Shown piece by piece: positions 63,804-64,000 of a stretch of DNA of 64,000 nucleotides. The DNA lies in NCBI RefSeq assembly GCF_003667445.1, contig NZ_RCTF01000022.1:1-64000 (forward strand), read 5' to 3'. The notes under the pieces were generated by a model. That model saw only the letters and a list, made by a program, of their open reading frames with translations, was not told the DNA's origin and ran no database searches. The translations under genes and the position numbers were made by a program. The stretch is from Xanthobacter tagetidis (lineage in GTDB: Bacteria; Pseudomonadota; Alphaproteobacteria; Rhizobiales; Xanthobacteraceae). Each line of letters starts with the position of its first letter. Position 1 is the stretch's first letter.

Positions 63804-64000
63804 ATGAAGCTTGTCCGCTTCGGCGCCAAAGGACAGGAGAAGCCGGGTCTAATCGATTTGAGCGGCCAGATTCGCGATCTGTCCGGCGTCATTCCGGACC
63901 TCGCCGGCGACGCTCTGCTGCCGGAGAGCCTGGCCCGCATCGCCGCTCTCGATCCCGCCACGCTGCCGGCGGCCCCGGCCGGCGTCCGCCTCGGCTCCTG
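63804..64000 (+). CDS. Fumarylacetoacetate hydrolase family protein, N-terminal fragment
   Basis: The 65 complete codons before the window edge begin MKLVRFGAKGQEKPGLID, followed by IRDLSGVIPDLAG and the AAPAGVRLGS stretch that precedes the FAH catalytic domain in 2-keto-3-deoxy-fuconate or ureidoglycolate lyase-like proteins. A clear AAGGAG ribosome-binding site lies 8 bases upstream. The catalytic part is beyond the window, so the substrate cannot be told. Confidence 0.75.
   Translation, partial: MKLVRFGAKGQEKPGLIDLSGQIRDLSGVIPDLAGDALLPESLARIAALDPATLPAAPAGVRLGS

Noticed and set aside
63401..63961. Open frames of 126-186 codons on the minus strand near the right end
   Set aside because: They overlap the recognised start of the FAH-family gene and lack any family signal.

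Overview
The window is one contiguous piece of a high-GC alphaproteobacterial chromosome. Its gene content points to Hyphomicrobiales (Rhizobiales), most likely a Xanthobacteraceae-type genome such as Xanthobacter, Azorhizobium, Ancylobacter or Starkeya. The support for this is a growth-pole-ring-type giant coiled-coil protein, a DUF1476/zeta F1-ATPase inhibitor next to purC, Irr/ICE-like palindromes at iron genes, a CtrA-type site, two phasins, and the order purC-purS-purQ-purL-bolA-grxD. The genus is an inference. No rRNA, tRNA, CRISPR array or prophage was seen. Almost all of the sequence is ordinary, dense chromosomal coding DNA.

Left part (1-15.5 kb). The left edge cuts the 5' end of an IS110-family transposase, with a structured non-coding left end. 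Next come a MipA-like porin, a FAD oxidoreductase, a SixA-ycjX-ycjF run, a VWA (CoxE-like) protein with a coupled membrane protein, a Wza-type export lipoprotein behind a perfect CtrA site, and a PPP phosphatase. A cobalamin block follows: cobD on the plus strand, and riboswitch-hupE-cobU-cobO-cobQ on the minus strand.

Middle (15.5-44 kb). The inner-core LPS heptose operon waaF-waaC-hldD-hldE is followed by two phasins flanking a perfect palindrome and a PAS protein that looks like a histidine kinase without its phosphorylatable histidine. An iron cluster (bfd, bfr, fbpA, fbpB) carries TTRGA-N5-TCYAA palindromes in front of bfd, bfr and fbpA. AsmA, GNAT-M16 peptidase-thrC and purB come next, then a DinJ/YafQ-type toxin-antitoxin pair with its operator. 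The long minus-strand purine/Fe-S operon follows: purC, purS, small coiled-coil gene, purQ, brnT-brnA, purL, bolA, a secreted RidA, grxD and a small membrane protein.

Right part (44-64 kb). This holds rpsD, a class-I amidotransferase with a TTG start, an MltB-like transglycosylase, murI, a pair of near-identical 100-bp REP doublets and a [2Fe-2S] ferredoxin. It continues with the 1406-residue polar-growth scaffold candidate and a ParA-like ATPase lacking the signature lysine. Then come an Mla/MCE phospholipid transport operon with a STAS-permease fusion, a dipeptide epimerase, an MFS transporter and a dehydratase-glycosyltransferase-LpxH-like operon. The window ends in the start of a FAH-family hydrolase.

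The most interesting leads are the IS110 left end as a candidate bridge RNA locus, the polar scaffold with its unusual ParA-like neighbour, the pseudo-histidine kinase, the iron-box cluster, and the BrnT-BrnA pair inserted in the purine operon.
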